64,000 nucleotides of DNA from NCBI RefSeq assembly GCF_029626225.1, contig NZ_JARUBP010000001.1, positions 7,750,001 to 7,814,000 on the forward strand. The letters are read 5' to 3'. The notes under the pieces are model-generated. The model had not been told where the DNA came from. It did no database searches and saw only the letters and a program-made list of their open reading frames with translations. Each line of letters opens with the position of its first letter. The first letter of the stretch is position 1. A program made the translations under genes and the position numbers. The DNA is from Asanoa sp. WMMD1127. GTDB lineage: Bacteria > Actinomycetota > Actinomycetes > Mycobacteriales > Micromonosporaceae. Positions 44,321 through 54,292 of this stretch are shown one piece after another.

Positions 44321-45490
44321 GTGCGAACGATCCGGGCGACCGCCGTACCGCTGCTGCTCGTGCTGTTGATCTCCGCCTGTGGCGACGGCGGCCAGCCGAG
44401 CGCGCCCACGGCGGCCGGAACCACCACGACCGCGCCGGCGCAGACCCCCACCACGGCCCCGGGCAAGGACGCCATCGGTCGTGGCCCCACCCCGAAGCCC
44501 CCGGCGAAGCCGGCCAGCTTCGGCAACCCCGGCGGCAGGGCGACGATCCCGGCGGAGGCCCGCGCGGAGAACACCAGCAAACCGACCAGGAAGATCGGCA
44601 CGGGTACGAAGGCCAGCTGCACCTCCGCCGCCGTGGTGAAGGCGGTCGCGGCCGGCGGGATCATCACGTTCGACTGCGGGCCCGACCCGGTCACCATCAC
44701 GATGACCGCCACCGCCAAGGTGAAGAACGCCAACGGTCCGAAGGTGGTGCTCGACGGGGGCGGCAAGGTCACGCTCAGTGGTGGCGGCAAGCGCCGGATC
44801 CTCTACATGAACACGTGCGACGCGGCCCAGGGCTGGACCACCTCGCACTGCCAGGACCAGGACCACCCGCGGCTGACCGTGCAGAACCTGACCTTCACGG
44901 GCGGCAACTCGACGGGCGACACGACCGAGGGCGGTGGCGGCGGGGCGATCTTCGTGCGCGGTGGCCGGTTCAAGGCCGTCAACACGAAGTTCGTCGACAA
45001 CCGCTGCGACCCGTCCGGCCCCGACCTGGGCGGCGCGGCGATCCGGGTCCTCAGCCAGTACCACGGCGAGCCGGTCTACATCGTCGGCAGCACCTTCCAG
45101 GGCGGCGTCTGCTCCAACGGCGCGGCGCTGTCCAGCATCGGCGTCTCGTGGGTCGTGCTCAACAGCGTGTTCCGCGACAACAAGGCGATCGGCAGCGGCG
45201 CCAACCCGGCCCGGTCGGGCTCCCCCGGCGGCGGCAGCGGCGGCGCCATCTATCTCGACGGCAACCTGTTCACACTGCGGATCGCTGGCTCCGTCGTGCA
45301 GGGCAACACCGCCAAGGAGGGCGGCGGCGGCGTCTTCTTCGTCAGCAACGACCGCACCGGCACGATGCGCGTCGAGAACACCACGTGGAAGGGGAACACC
45401 AGCGCGGGCTTCGAGACCAGCGGCTTCCCCGGCATCTTCTTCCTCGGCGCACGCCCGCCCTCGGTGAGCGGCCCGTCGCTCAAACGATGA
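44321..45490 (+). CDS. Lipoprotein with right-handed beta-helix
   Basis: 389 residues. Signal and lipobox (LLLVLLISAC-G, Cys ~20), a Thr/Pro/Ala-rich linker to ~95, then a beta-helix typical of pectate-lyase-like or polymorphic outer proteins: repeated short strands with GGAIFVRGGRFKAVNTKFVDN, GGAIYLDGN and GGGVFFVSNDR. No catalytic Asp set is evident, so binding or adhesion is as likely as lyase activity. GTG start at 44321; the ATGA at 45487-45490 couples it to the HIT gene. Confidence 0.85.
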   Translation: MRTIRATAVPLLLVLLISACGDGGQPSAPTAAGTTTTAPAQTPTTAPGKDAIGRGPTPKPPAKPASFGNPGGRATIPAEARAENTSKPTRKIGTGTKASCTSAAVVKAVAAGGIITFDCGPDPVTITMTATAKVKNANGPKVVLDGGGKVTLSGGGKRRILYMNTCDAAQGWTTSHCQDQDHPRLTVQNLTFTGGNSTGDTTEGGGGGAIFVRGGRFKAVNTKFVDNRCDPSGPDLGGAAIRVLSQYHGEPVYIVGSTFQGGVCSNGAALSSIGVSWVVLNSVFRDNKAIGSGANPARSGSPGGGSGGAIYLDGNLFTLRIAGSVVQGNTAKEGGGGVFFVSNDRTGTMRVENTTWKGNTSAGFETSGFPGIFFLGARPPSVSGPSLKR

Positions 45491-45975
45491 GGGTCCCGTT
45501 CGACACCGACGGCTACGAGCAGCGGGTCCGCACCGGTCCCTGCTTCGTCTGCGCCGCGCTGCGCGAGGACCCGGAATATCGACACCACATGGTGTACGCC
45601 GACGACAACTGCGCCGCGTTCCTGAACCGCTATCCGCCGTTGCTGGGCTACACGCTGGTGGTGCCCCGCGCCCACGTGGTCGACGTGACCGGCGACCGGG
45701 CCCTGTTCCGGCACGTCACCGACGTCGTGCACGACGTGGCCGAGGCGCTGCGGCGGGTGGTGCCGACCGAGCGGATCTACCTGATGTCGCTCGGCTCGCA
45801 CCAGGGCAACGCGCACGTCCACTGGCACGTGGCGCCACTGCCGCCGGGCACGCCGTACGCGCGGCAGCAGTTCGCCGCCGTGATGAGCAGCCTCGGCGTC
45901 CTGCCGGTGACCGACGGGGAGCAGGCCGCCCTGGCCGCCCGCCTGCGCGCCGCCGTCGCCGCCGTGCGGGGGTGA
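45487..45975 (+). CDS. HIT-family protein
   Basis: 162 residues with the histidine triad HVHWHVAP near residue 118 and the N-terminal HIT region (FCVCA-like CFVCAALREDPEYRHHMVYADDNCAAFLNRYP). HIT proteins hydrolyse or transfer nucleoside monophosphates from dinucleotides or adenylated substrates. ATG overlaps the beta-helix gene's stop; no functional link is obvious. Confidence 0.9.
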   Translation: MRVPFDTDGYEQRVRTGPCFVCAALREDPEYRHHMVYADDNCAAFLNRYPPLLGYTLVVPRAHVVDVTGDRALFRHVTDVVHDVAEALRRVVPTERIYLMSLGSHQGNAHVHWHVAPLPPGTPYARQQFAAVMSSLGVLPVTDGEQAALAARLRAAVAAVRG

Positions 45976-46030
45976 TGCGGCGCGGACCGACAGGCCTTAC
46001 GGTGTCGTTTACAACGTTGGAAGGAGCGCC

Positions 46031-46843
46031 GTGGCCGACGAGCGAGCAGCCGTGCGCGAGGAACTGCACACCGACCGCATCACCGCCCTCAAGGGCGCCT
46101 TCTCCCGCGAGTGGGTCGCCGCGATGCGCGCGGACATCGAGGTCGCCTTCGAAGACGCGCGGTCGCGGCCCGGCGGCGCGGTCGGGCGCGGGCCCAAACG
46201 GTGGTACGTCGAGATCCACCCTCAGCAGCTCCGCGGGTTCGTCGACCTGGTGAGCCACCCGTGGGTGCGGATGGTGTGCGAGGCGGCGCTCGGCCCCGAC
46301 TACCAGGTCGTGGAGCTCGGCTTCGACGTGCCGTACCCGGGCGCCAGGAACCAGCCGTGGCACCGCGACTTCCCGTCCCCGCCGGAGACGCACCGCGACC
46401 GCCGGTTGACCTCGCTCGCCTTCAACCTCACCGCGGTCGACACCGTGCCGGAGATGGGTCCGTTCGAGATCGCCGTCGGCACGCAGTGGGAGGCCGGCGT
46501 CGACTGGAAGCACCAGATGTTCCCGCCGGAGACCGAGTGGCCGCGGTTCGCGCAGCGGGCGGTCGCCAAGCTGCCGCGGATGGGCGACATCTCGGCCCGC
46601 TCGGCGCTGACCGTGCACCGGGGCACCGCCAACGTCTCCACCGAGTCGCGGCCCGTGCTGGTCCTCGGCGTGGACGCGCCGGGCGCCGGCCATGACGCGC
46701 TGCACGACCCGCAGGTCACCCAGGACTACTACGACGCGCTGCCCGAGGTGGTCCGGCGGCACCTGCACTGCCGCGTGGTCGACAGGCTCGAGCCGATCAC
46801 GCAGAAGCACCAGATCGAGGAGCTGGAGATGGGCGCGCCCTGA
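46031..46843 (+). CDS. Phytanoyl-CoA dioxygenase-family protein
   Basis: 270 residues, Fe(II)/2-oxoglutarate oxygenase fold. Fe ligands: HRD in QPWHRDFPSP (~His115/Asp117) and the distal His in LTVHRGTAN (~198); an Arg further on (SRPVLVLG) can hold 2-oxoglutarate. GTG start with AAGGAG 5 nt upstream. Its stop directly abuts the stop of the converging operon (46843/46844). Substrate unknown. Confidence 0.85.
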   Translation: MADERAAVREELHTDRITALKGAFSREWVAAMRADIEVAFEDARSRPGGAVGRGPKRWYVEIHPQQLRGFVDLVSHPWVRMVCEAALGPDYQVVELGFDVPYPGARNQPWHRDFPSPPETHRDRRLTSLAFNLTAVDTVPEMGPFEIAVGTQWEAGVDWKHQMFPPETEWPRFAQRAVAKLPRMGDISARSALTVHRGTANVSTESRPVLVLGVDAPGAGHDALHDPQVTQDYYDALPEVVRRHLHCRVVDRLEPITQKHQIEELEMGAP

Positions 46844-47311
46844 TCAGCCGGCCAGGAAGCGCGCGATCGCCTCGACGACGAGCGCGTGGTCGTCGGCCTG
46901 GGGCAGGCCGGAGACCGTGACGGTGCCGACGACGCCGACGTCGCGGATGCGGATCGGGAACGCGCCGCCGTGCGCCGCGACCTCCGCCGGCGCCACACCC
47001 GCGTCGTGGTCGAGCACGCGACCTTCGGCGGCCAGCCGCCGACCGACCAGATAGGACGCGGCGTTGTACCGGTTGACGACCCGGACCTTGCGCTCGATCC
47101 ACGAGTCGTTGTCGGGCGCGGTGCCCGGCAGCGCGGCGTGGAAGAGCTGGTGCCCGTGCCGGCGGATGTCGACGGTGACGGGCAGCTGACGCTCCCGCGC
47201 CATGGACACGATCAGGGCGCCGAGCGTCCAGGCGTCGTCGTTGTCGAACCTGCTGAACAACAGGCGCTGTTCCTGCTCCTCCAGCGATGCGATCAGGTCC
47301 GGCTCGGTCAT
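46844..47311 (-). CDS. UPF0303 / heme-degrading-domain-like protein
   Basis: 155 residues of the DUF336/GlcG-related group. Blocks: WTLGALIVSMARERQLPVTVDIRR, RYNAASYLVGRRL and VAAHGGAFPIRI, the last being the family hallmark. The family's biochemical role is poorly defined. Final gene of the LacI operon; its ATG overlaps the lyase stop (47308-47311). Confidence 0.85.
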   Translation of the reverse strand: MTEPDLIASLEEQEQRLLFSRFDNDDAWTLGALIVSMARERQLPVTVDIRRHGHQLFHAALPGTAPDNDSWIERKVRVVNRYNAASYLVGRRLAAEGRVLDHDAGVAPAEVAAHGGAFPIRIRDVGVVGTVTVSGLPQADDHALVVEAIARFLAG

Positions 47312-48132
47312 GGCGTCACAGTACCCGGGGCGCAGCGGGCGGCCAGGTCGACGACGCGCTGGGCGGCGGCGGCCATCGCGCGGTCGGCGAAACGGCCGTC
47401 GGCCAGGACGGCCGTTCCCGAGTCGCGGCGCTCCGCCTCGGCCAGAGCGGCCAACAGCGCGGTCGCCTTCTCGAGCTCGGCTTCGGTGGGGCGGAACGCG
47501 TCGACGATGACCGGCAGCTGGCGCGGGTGGATCGCGGTGCGGCCCAGGAAGCCAAGGCGGCGGCCGAGCGCGCAGGAGGCGGCCAGGCCGTCGGCGTCGG
47601 CCACGTCGGCGTACACCGACATCGCGGGTGGCGGCAGGCCGGCGGCGCGGGCCGCGACCACGATCCGGCCGCGGGCCCACAGGAGGCCGTCGTCGTCGGC
47701 CACACCCAGGTCCGAGCGCAGGTCGGCCTCGCCCAGCCCGATCGAGGCGACGGTGGGGTGGGCGGTGGCGATGGCATGGGCCGCCTCCAGCCCGGCCGCC
47801 GACTCGATCAGAGGGTGCAGCGGGACGCCGAGCGGTCGCACCGCAGCGGGAGACTCCACTTTGGGCAGTCGCAGCCCGTCGAGGCCCGGACGGCCGGCCA
47901 GCGCGGCCAGGTCCGCGTCGACGTCCGGCCCGGTCAGCTCGTTGACGCGCACCTGGATCGGCACCGGATGGGGCTCGGCGAGGAACGACGCGACCGCCTC
48001 CCGGGCGTACGCCTTGCGGCTCGCGACGACCGCGTCCTCGAGGTCGAGGATCACCGCGTCGGCGCCCGATGCCACCGCCTTGGCGAACCGGTCCGGCCGG
48101 TCGCCCGGCACGTAGAGCCAGGTGAGCAGCAT
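47308..48132 (-). CDS. CitE-like CoA-ester lyase (HpcH/HpaI family)
   Basis: 274 residues. Start LLTWLYVPGDRPDRFAKAV, then VILDLEDAVVASRK (metal Glu/Asp), QVRVNELTGPD and the LGEADLRSDLG block; typical of CitE/malyl-CoA-lyase relatives, which cleave or hydrolyse 3-hydroxyacyl-CoA esters. It follows the CaiB gene with a one-base overlap, and the two likely act on the same CoA thioester. Confidence 0.9.
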   Translation of the reverse strand: MLLTWLYVPGDRPDRFAKAVASGADAVILDLEDAVVASRKAYAREAVASFLAEPHPVPIQVRVNELTGPDVDADLAALAGRPGLDGLRLPKVESPAAVRPLGVPLHPLIESAAGLEAAHAIATAHPTVASIGLGEADLRSDLGVADDDGLLWARGRIVVAARAAGLPPPAMSVYADVADADGLAASCALGRRLGFLGRTAIHPRQLPVIVDAFRPTEAELEKATALLAALAEAERRDSGTAVLADGRFADRAMAAAAQRVVDLAARCAPGTVTP

Positions 48133-49319
48133 CAGATCGCCCCCCGGGAACGCAGGTCGGCCAGCTCCTCGGCGGTGTAGCCGAGCGCCCCGAGCACCGC
48201 GTCGGTGTCCTGGCCGTGCCGCCGCCCGGCGTGCCGGATCTCGCCCGGGGTCTCGGAGAGCCGGAACGGCACGTTCTGCATCCGGACCTCGCCGAGCTCC
48301 TCGTCGGGGACACTGTGGACGGTTCCGAGGGCCGCGTACTGCTGGTCGGCCAGGATGTCCCGCACGTCGTAGACCGGCGCCACCGCGGCCTGCGCCTCCT
48401 CGAAGGCGGCCACCACCGCGTCGCGGTCGCGCTCCGCCACCCACGCGCTGACCGCGGCGTCCAGCTCGTCGGCGTGCGCCGCCCGGCCGCTGCCCGTCGC
48501 GAACCACGGCTCGTCGACCAGCTCCGGCCGGCCCACCAGCCGGAGCACGCGCTCGGCGATGCTCTGCGCGCTGGTCGACACGGCGACCCACCGACCGTCG
48601 GCGCAGCGGTACGTGTTGCGCGGCGCGTTGTTGTTGGACCGGTTGCCGAGCCGGGGCTGGAGGTAGCCGAGCTGGTCGTACCACGTGATCTGCGGGCCGA
48701 GCATCGCCATGATGGGCTCGATGATGGCCAGGTCGACGACCTGACCGTGGCCGGTGGCGTCACGGGACCGCAGGGCGAGCATGACGGCGTACGCGGTGGC
48801 CAGCGCGGCCACCGAGTCGGCGAGTCCGAACGGCGGCAGGGTCGGCGGGCCGTCCGGTTCGCCGGTCGCGGCGGCGAAGCCGCTCATCGCCTCGGCCAGG
48901 GTGCCGAAACCGGGTCGGCGCGCGTAGGGACCGGTCTGGCCGAAGCCGGTGATCCGGGCGACCACCAGTCGCGGGTTGGCCTCGTGCAGCTCCGCCGGGC
49001 CCAACCCCCAACGCTCCAGTGTGCCCGGTCGGAAGTTCTCCACCAGCACGTCGGCGTCCGCGAGGAGGCGGCGGAGTACGGCGGCGCCCTCGGGATCCGA
49101 CAGGTTCGCGGTGACGGTGCGCTTGTTGCGGCCCAGCACCTTCCACCACAGGCCGACGCCGTCCCTGGCCGGGCCGTGGCCGCGGGCCGGGTCCGGTTTC
49201 GCCGGGTGCTCGACCTTGACCACGTCGGCGCCGAAGTCGGCCAGGAAGGCGGCGGCCAGCGGTCCGGCGAAAAGGGTGGCGAGGTCGACCACCTTCACCC
49301 CGTGCAGCGGCGCCGTCAT
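48132..49319 (-). CDS. CaiB/BaiF family CoA transferase
   Basis: 395 residues, type III CoA transferase. Blocks: VVDLATLFAGPLAAAFLADFGADVVKVEHP at the N-terminus, NKRTVTANLSDPEGAAVLRRL, ENFRPGTLERWGLG and the active-site Asp in VVDLAIIEP. It would activate a carboxylic acid as a CoA ester for the adjacent lyase. Overlaps on both sides (ATGA at 49316-49319). Confidence 0.92.
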   Translation of the reverse strand: MTAPLHGVKVVDLATLFAGPLAAAFLADFGADVVKVEHPAKPDPARGHGPARDGVGLWWKVLGRNKRTVTANLSDPEGAAVLRRLLADADVLVENFRPGTLERWGLGPAELHEANPRLVVARITGFGQTGPYARRPGFGTLAEAMSGFAAATGEPDGPPTLPPFGLADSVAALATAYAVMLALRSRDATGHGQVVDLAIIEPIMAMLGPQITWYDQLGYLQPRLGNRSNNNAPRNTYRCADGRWVAVSTSAQSIAERVLRLVGRPELVDEPWFATGSGRAAHADELDAAVSAWVAERDRDAVVAAFEEAQAAVAPVYDVRDILADQQYAALGTVHSVPDEELGEVRMQNVPFRLSETPGEIRHAGRRHGQDTDAVLGALGYTAEELADLRSRGAI

Positions 49320-51430
49320 GGAGTGCCCCGCACGGGGTCGACGGCGGCGAGGAAGACGTCGCCGTTGCCGCTCGCCGTGTAACCCGTGACCAGCAGCCGG
49401 CCGTCGGCCGCCCGGGTCGCGTAGACGTTCTCCTCGCCGAACGGGTCGGCGGCGTCGTCGCGGGCCGTGCCGTACTGGGCCACGCCGAGCTCGCGGCCCC
49501 GACGATCGAGGCGCAGGGTCAGCACGTCGGCGCCGCCGGCCGGGACGCCGAGCGCGCTGCCGGTGAAGCCGACGACGGCGACGGAGCCGTCGGGCTGCGG
49601 CACGACGTCGGCGCCGGCGTCGGCCCCGCGTCCGCCGGTGACCGTGCGCCAGCGCTGCTTGCCGGCCTTGGTGTAGGCGACGGTGAGCACGTCGGCCGCG
49701 CTCTCGCCGGCGGTGGAGCCGGTGGCGACCGCGAGGCCGTCGGCCGTGACGGCGACGCCGCCCAGCAGGTCGTCGCCGGCGCCGCCCACACTGGTCACCC
49801 AGTCGCGGGCGCCGTCCGGCCGGTAGCGGGCGAGCCAGCCGTCGAGGCCGCCGAGGGGGGTCGTGCCCGGCATGGCGGCGGAGGTGCTGCCGGTGACGTA
49901 GACGCCGGTGTCGTCGGCCGTGATCGCGAGCGCCTTGTCCTCGCCGGCGCCGCCGAGCTGGCGGCTCCAGAGCAGCCGGCCGGTCCCGTCGACCCGCGCC
50001 ACCACGGCGTCCTTGTCGCCGGCCGACGGGTCGCCGGCGAACGAGCCGCTGGTGTAGCCGGCCACGTAGACGCCGCCGTCCGGGGCGTTCGCGAGGGCGT
50101 AGAAGCGGTCCGCCTTGGCCGGGTCGCCGGCCTGGGTGAGCCAGGACCGTTGTCCGGTCGCGGTCAGCCTGGTCACGAACGCGTCGTCGGCCGGGCTGCC
50201 GGGGTGCCGGCCGTCGAGGTCTCCCCGGGTGTAGCCGGCCGCCAGCACGCCGCCGTCGGCCAGCGGGACCACGCCGTAGAGGCGGTCGTTGGCCGGCGTG
50301 CCGAACTGGGTGGTCCATCCCCCGACCCGGGTCACGACGGCGTCCAACCCACCGGCGTACGCCTGCCCGGCCACCGGTCCGGAGACGGCGTACGCCAGGG
50401 TCGTGGCGCCGTCCGGGTGCGCGGCGACGCCGCCGGCCCAGTCCTGGCCCGCGGTCCCGTGCGGCGGGCCGGGCAGCCCGGCCGGCGGCGTCGCGCTCAG
50501 CGTGTCCGACAGGTGGGTCAGACCGTCCACGAAGGCCGGTCGCCACACGTTCCAGTCGTGACCGCCGTCGATGACCCGGAACTCGGCGGCGACGCCGTCG
50601 GCGCGGCGGACGCTGTTGTAGAGCGTCGCGGCCTCGTAGTCGAGGTCGTGCGCCGCGTCGGCCGGGTCCGGGTTGGGCCACTCGTCGTCGCCGACCGCGA
50701 TGTACATCCGCACCGGCAAATCCGGGTCGCGGTCGTCGAGCAGGGCCGGGTAGTTGAGCCGCTGGTAGACCTCGTCGGAGAAGCGCTGGTCGCCCTCGCC
50801 GAAGGCGCCGAACTCGCGGGCCGACGAGTCGCTCGGTGGCAGCGGCCGGTAGACGGCCGGGCTGAGCACGAGCGCGTTGGCGAACAGGTCGGGGTGGGCC
50901 AGGGCGTAGCGCAGCGCGCCGGCGCCGCCCATCGAGTAGCCGCCGACGAGGCGGGCGCCGCGGTGCGCGGCCGTGCGGTAGGTGGCGTCCACATGCGACA
51001 CCAGGTCGCGGGTCAGGGCGGTCTCGACCGGGCGGCCGGGGTCCTCGCCCTGGTAACTCGAGTCGACGTACCAGTTGCCGCGGCTGCTCCACGGCGCGTC
51101 GGGCAGGACGGCGATGACCGGCGGGACGGTGCCCTCGGAGATCAGGCGGTCGAGGTCGGCCTTGATCCGGGTCCAGGCCTGCATGGTGTCGCCGCGGCCG
51201 TGCAGCAGGTAGAGCACCGGGTAGCGGGTGGCGGCCTGCGGGTCATAGCCGTACGGGAGGTAGACGGTGTAGTCGATGGTGCCGCCGAGCGCGGGTGAGG
51301 GCGCCTGCGCGGTGGTCAGGGTGCCCGCGCGGAGGCGTTCCGCGCCCGCTTGGCCGGGCACCGCGCCGGCGAGGCCGAGCGCGAGGAGCACGGCGGCCAC
51401 GCCGCCGCCGATCCGCCAGGTTCTGCCCAT
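49316..51430 (-). CDS. Secreted esterase fused to a beta-propeller
   Basis: 704 residues. Sec signal (1-~30, AGA-E); alpha/beta-hydrolase of the esterase D/antigen-85 type (~35-310) with the nucleophile elbow GYSMGG, Asp in AVGDDEWPNP and His in GGHDWNVW. Residues ~330-704 hold about seven repeats of the DxxVTRLxxxGxxxW type (SBBP-like propeller; for example VVARVDGTGRLLWSRQLGG). It would act outside the cell, perhaps releasing acyl groups before uptake. Four bp after the preceding gene. Confidence 0.87.
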   Translation of the reverse strand: MGRTWRIGGGVAAVLLALGLAGAVPGQAGAERLRAGTLTTAQAPSPALGGTIDYTVYLPYGYDPQAATRYPVLYLLHGRGDTMQAWTRIKADLDRLISEGTVPPVIAVLPDAPWSSRGNWYVDSSYQGEDPGRPVETALTRDLVSHVDATYRTAAHRGARLVGGYSMGGAGALRYALAHPDLFANALVLSPAVYRPLPPSDSSAREFGAFGEGDQRFSDEVYQRLNYPALLDDRDPDLPVRMYIAVGDDEWPNPDPADAAHDLDYEAATLYNSVRRADGVAAEFRVIDGGHDWNVWRPAFVDGLTHLSDTLSATPPAGLPGPPHGTAGQDWAGGVAAHPDGATTLAYAVSGPVAGQAYAGGLDAVVTRVGGWTTQFGTPANDRLYGVVPLADGGVLAAGYTRGDLDGRHPGSPADDAFVTRLTATGQRSWLTQAGDPAKADRFYALANAPDGGVYVAGYTSGSFAGDPSAGDKDAVVARVDGTGRLLWSRQLGGAGEDKALAITADDTGVYVTGSTSAAMPGTTPLGGLDGWLARYRPDGARDWVTSVGGAGDDLLGGVAVTADGLAVATGSTAGESAADVLTVAYTKAGKQRWRTVTGGRGADAGADVVPQPDGSVAVVGFTGSALGVPAGGADVLTLRLDRRGRELGVAQYGTARDDAADPFGEENVYATRAADGRLLVTGYTASGNGDVFLAAVDPVRGTP

Positions 51431-51434
51431 CAGG

Positions 51435-53378
51435 TCACTCCTCGGTGGTGGGGAGGTCGGCCGCGCAGCGGAAGCCGACCTGGTCGGAGCGGGTGAGTCC
51501 GGCCCCGGTGAGCAGGAGCTTCACCGAGACGTCGGCGGGTTGCGGACCGCCGTCGACGTACCAGTCGGAGCCCTCGGCCGCGTACGCCGCGCCGCCCTTG
51601 AGAATCACGAACCGGGTGCGGCCGTCGGAGTGTTCGCTCTCGGTGAGGTTCCACACGAGCGGTTCCCGGCGGGCCAGCAGTCCGGCCTCGGCGGCGACCT
51701 GCCACTCGTCCTCGGTCGGGAGGCGCAGACCCTTCCAGGCGGCGTACGCCCGGGCGTCGGCGAGGTCGACGTGGGTGACCGGCGCGGCGGCCGGGCCCTG
51801 GCCGGCGGTGAACCGCTCGCCGCGCACGGGCGCGTAGCCGGTTGCCGCGCGGAACTCGGCGAACTCGCCGTGCGTCACCTCGTGGGTGGCGATCGCGAAC
51901 CGTCCGAGGTGGACGGCGCGGCGCAGGGTCGCGGTGTGGTGCAGGCGCGGCGGTAGCGGCTTCCACTCGTCGACGTAGGGCGCCTCGCCGTAGAGCCCGG
52001 TCTCCCGCACCCGGTGCCGGACGATCAGCTCGCGCCGGCCGCCGTCCACGGCGACCATGCCGGCCGGCGCCACCGCCTGCGGCGCCCACGGGGTGCGGGT
52101 GCGCACCGCCGCGCGGGCCGGGAACGACGGGTCGCCGGTCGGTGGGTCGTGCGGCGCGACCGGGGCGTCGGTGATGACGACGGCGGCGATCGCGCCCGCC
52201 GGCAGGTGGCCGCCCACGGCGAGCCGGCCGTCGCCGGTGTCGGCGGTGTGCAGCTCGGCCCCGGTGACCAGGTCGACGAAACGGCCCTGGCGCGACGTCA
52301 CCAGCCAGGGGCCGTCGTGGTCGGCGCCGCGGTTGACCACCGTCCACAGCGGAGCGTCGTCGCGGGTCCAGCGGGACGCGAAGACCTCCCCCGCGCCCGG
52401 GTGGTCGGCCAGCGGCGCCCAGTCCTCGGAGCGGAGCCAGGCGGCATGGCTGGCCTGCACGCGGCGCATGGCTCGGAGCACCGCGCGGTCGCGGTCGTTC
52501 CAGCCGACCCAGACGCCGAAGACGCTTTCCCAGACCAGCACGCCGACGCCGTTGAGCCAGGCGGAGTGCAGCTCGTCGATATGGTCGCGGTGCCAGCGGC
52601 GGGTGTGGTGCAGCATGTGCCGGCGCTCGAACCACTTCGCCCGCAGCACGCCGGGCGTCGTGCTGTCGGCGAACCACTGCGCCCAGGACATCGCGTGGTC
52701 CTCGATCCGGGCCAGCGGGACCCGGCTCTCCCCCTCCAGCACCAGGCCGGGCCGGACCTCGTCGAGGGCCGCGCGCAGCTCCCCGGCGCCCTCCTTGAGG
52801 GTGTCCAGGAAGACGCCGTCGACGCCGAGCTTGCCGGCCAGCGCCGCGACCTCCGTCGCGTCGGTGCCCGGTTCCCGGCGGGTGCCGGTGTCCCACGGGT
52901 TGTAGTCGACGAACACCCGCACGCCACGCTCCTGGAACGCCCGCACGACGTCGGGCAGCTCCGGCACGTCGCGGTACCAGTCGAACTGGTTGCGACCGTC
53001 GAGCCCGATCACCGGGTACGCGTGCCAGAGCACGACGCCGTCGAACCCGCCGAAGTCCCGCCGCGCCGCGGCCAGGAACGCGTCGACCGTGAAGACGCCA
53101 CGGTCGTGGTCGTAGAGCGCCTCGTCCCACAGCCAGGCCAGGCAGACCGAGAAGCAGTCGCCGGTGATCTCGTCATAGTGCCGGCCCGTGTAACCGAGCC
53201 GGTCCCGGGCGTCGGCCCGCCACCGGGCGAGCTGCGCGCGCCACGCCGGCCAGTCGGCCGGATCGTCCGGGGCGGCGAAGATCTTCGCCTCGTCCAGCGC
53301 GGTCAGGTCGGCGTGACCGCCGAGCGGCACGTCGGTGGGCCGGTCGATCGGGCGCGGGACGTACGGGTTGAAGCTCAC
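51435..53378 (-). CDS. Glycoside-hydrolase-like TIM barrel fused to an FGE-fold domain
   Basis: 647 residues. The first ~440 form a barrel with [45 protein letters not shown] (acidic) and LEGESR, like uncharacterised bacterial glycosidases. Residues ~445-640 are a formylglycine-generating-enzyme/SUMF1 fold: [55 protein letters not shown], and GFRCA at the end. The catalytic cysteines of true FGEs are missing, so this half is probably a binding domain. No signal peptide. GTG start with AGGA 6 nt upstream; stop lies 4 bp before the esterase start. Confidence 0.8.
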   Translation of the reverse strand: MSFNPYVPRPIDRPTDVPLGGHADLTALDEAKIFAAPDDPADWPAWRAQLARWRADARDRLGYTGRHYDEITGDCFSVCLAWLWDEALYDHDRGVFTVDAFLAAARRDFGGFDGVVLWHAYPVIGLDGRNQFDWYRDVPELPDVVRAFQERGVRVFVDYNPWDTGTRREPGTDATEVAALAGKLGVDGVFLDTLKEGAGELRAALDEVRPGLVLEGESRVPLARIEDHAMSWAQWFADSTTPGVLRAKWFERRHMLHHTRRWHRDHIDELHSAWLNGVGVLVWESVFGVWVGWNDRDRAVLRAMRRVQASHAAWLRSEDWAPLADHPGAGEVFASRWTRDDAPLWTVVNRGADHDGPWLVTSRQGRFVDLVTGAELHTADTGDGRLAVGGHLPAGAIAAVVITDAPVAPHDPPTGDPSFPARAAVRTRTPWAPQAVAPAGMVAVDGGRRELIVRHRVRETGLYGEAPYVDEWKPLPPRLHHTATLRRAVHLGRFAIATHEVTHGEFAEFRAATGYAPVRGERFTAGQGPAAAPVTHVDLADARAYAAWKGLRLPTEDEWQVAAEAGLLARREPLVWNLTESEHSDGRTRFVILKGGAAYAAEGSDWYVDGGPQPADVSVKLLLTGAGLTRSDQVGFRCAADLPTTEE

Positions 53379-54292
53379 GGTGTTCCTCGGTATGTCGCGT
53401 CGTGCAGGGCGTCGATCGTGGCCCGGTCGGGCAGGGCGGAGGACGCGCCGGGGCGCTGGGCGCAGGCGGCGCCGGCGGCACAGGCCCAGCGCAGGCTCGC
53501 CTCGATGTCCGTGCCGCCCCGCTGCGCCCAGCCGACCGCCAGCGCGCCGGTGAACGCGTCACCCGCCGCCGTCGTGTCGACCGCCTCGATCCGCGGCGCG
53601 GGCACGGACAGCCGCGCCCCGTCGCGGTCGGCGTAGGCGGCACCGTCCGCCCCAAACGTCAGCACCACCCGCGGCACCAGCTTCAGCAGCGCGTCGAGCG
53701 GCTCGCCGCCGTCGGCGCCCGCGACGACCGCCGCCTCGTGCTCGTTGACGACGAGCACGTCGACCAGGTCGAGCAGCTCGTCGGGCAGCGTCGCGGCCGG
53801 CGCGGCGTTGAGCACCACGGTCGTCCCCGCGGCCCGCGCCAGCCGCGCCGCGTCGACCACTGTGGACATGGGCACCTCGAGCTGGAGCAGCAGCACGTCC
53901 GCCGTCGCGACGCGGGCACGGTCGTCGGCGTCCAGGTCGGTCAGCAGACCGTTCGCACCCGCCGCCACCACGATGAAATTCTCGGCGGCACGGTCGACGG
54001 CGATCAGCGCCACGCCGGACGGACCGGCGACGGTACGCAGCCCACGCACCCCGACGCCGGCCGCCACCAGGCTGTCCCGCAGCACCGGGGCGAACTCGTC
54101 GGACCCGACCGCGCCCACGAACTCGACCTCGGCGCCGGCCCGCGCCGCGGCGACGGCCTGGTTGGCCCCCTTGCCACCGGGCACGGTCCGGAAGTTCTCG
54201 CCCAGCACCGTCTCGCCGGGCCTCGGCAACTGCGGCGCCGTCACCACCAGGTCCAGGTTGGCGCTCCCGACCACCACCACGCGCGCACTCAT
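53375..54292 (-). CDS. rbsK: Ribokinase (PfkB family)
   Basis: 305 residues. Signature 1 [22 protein letters not shown], signature 2 [16 protein letters not shown] with the catalytic Asp, and NLDLV near the start; all match ribokinases, which phosphorylate ribose at C5. Placed after two ADP-ribosylglycohydrolase genes with overlapping ends (54289-54292 and 53375-53378), suggesting ribose released by those hydrolases is its substrate (inference). Confidence 0.92.
   Translation of the reverse strand: MSARVVVVGSANLDLVVTAPQLPRPGETVLGENFRTVPGGKGANQAVAAARAGAEVEFVGAVGSDEFAPVLRDSLVAAGVGVRGLRTVAGPSGVALIAVDRAAENFIVVAAGANGLLTDLDADDRARVATADVLLLQLEVPMSTVVDAARLARAAGTTVVLNAAPAATLPDELLDLVDVLVVNEHEAAVVAGADGGEPLDALLKLVPRVVLTFGADGAAYADRDGARLSVPAPRIEAVDTTAAGDAFTGALAVGWAQRGGTDIEASLRWACAAGAACAQRPGASSALPDRATIDALHDATYRGTP

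Noticed and set aside
51435-53378. FGE half as an active sulfatase-maturing enzyme
   Set aside because: The catalytic cysteines expected in the C-terminal part are absent and no sulfatase gene is nearby.
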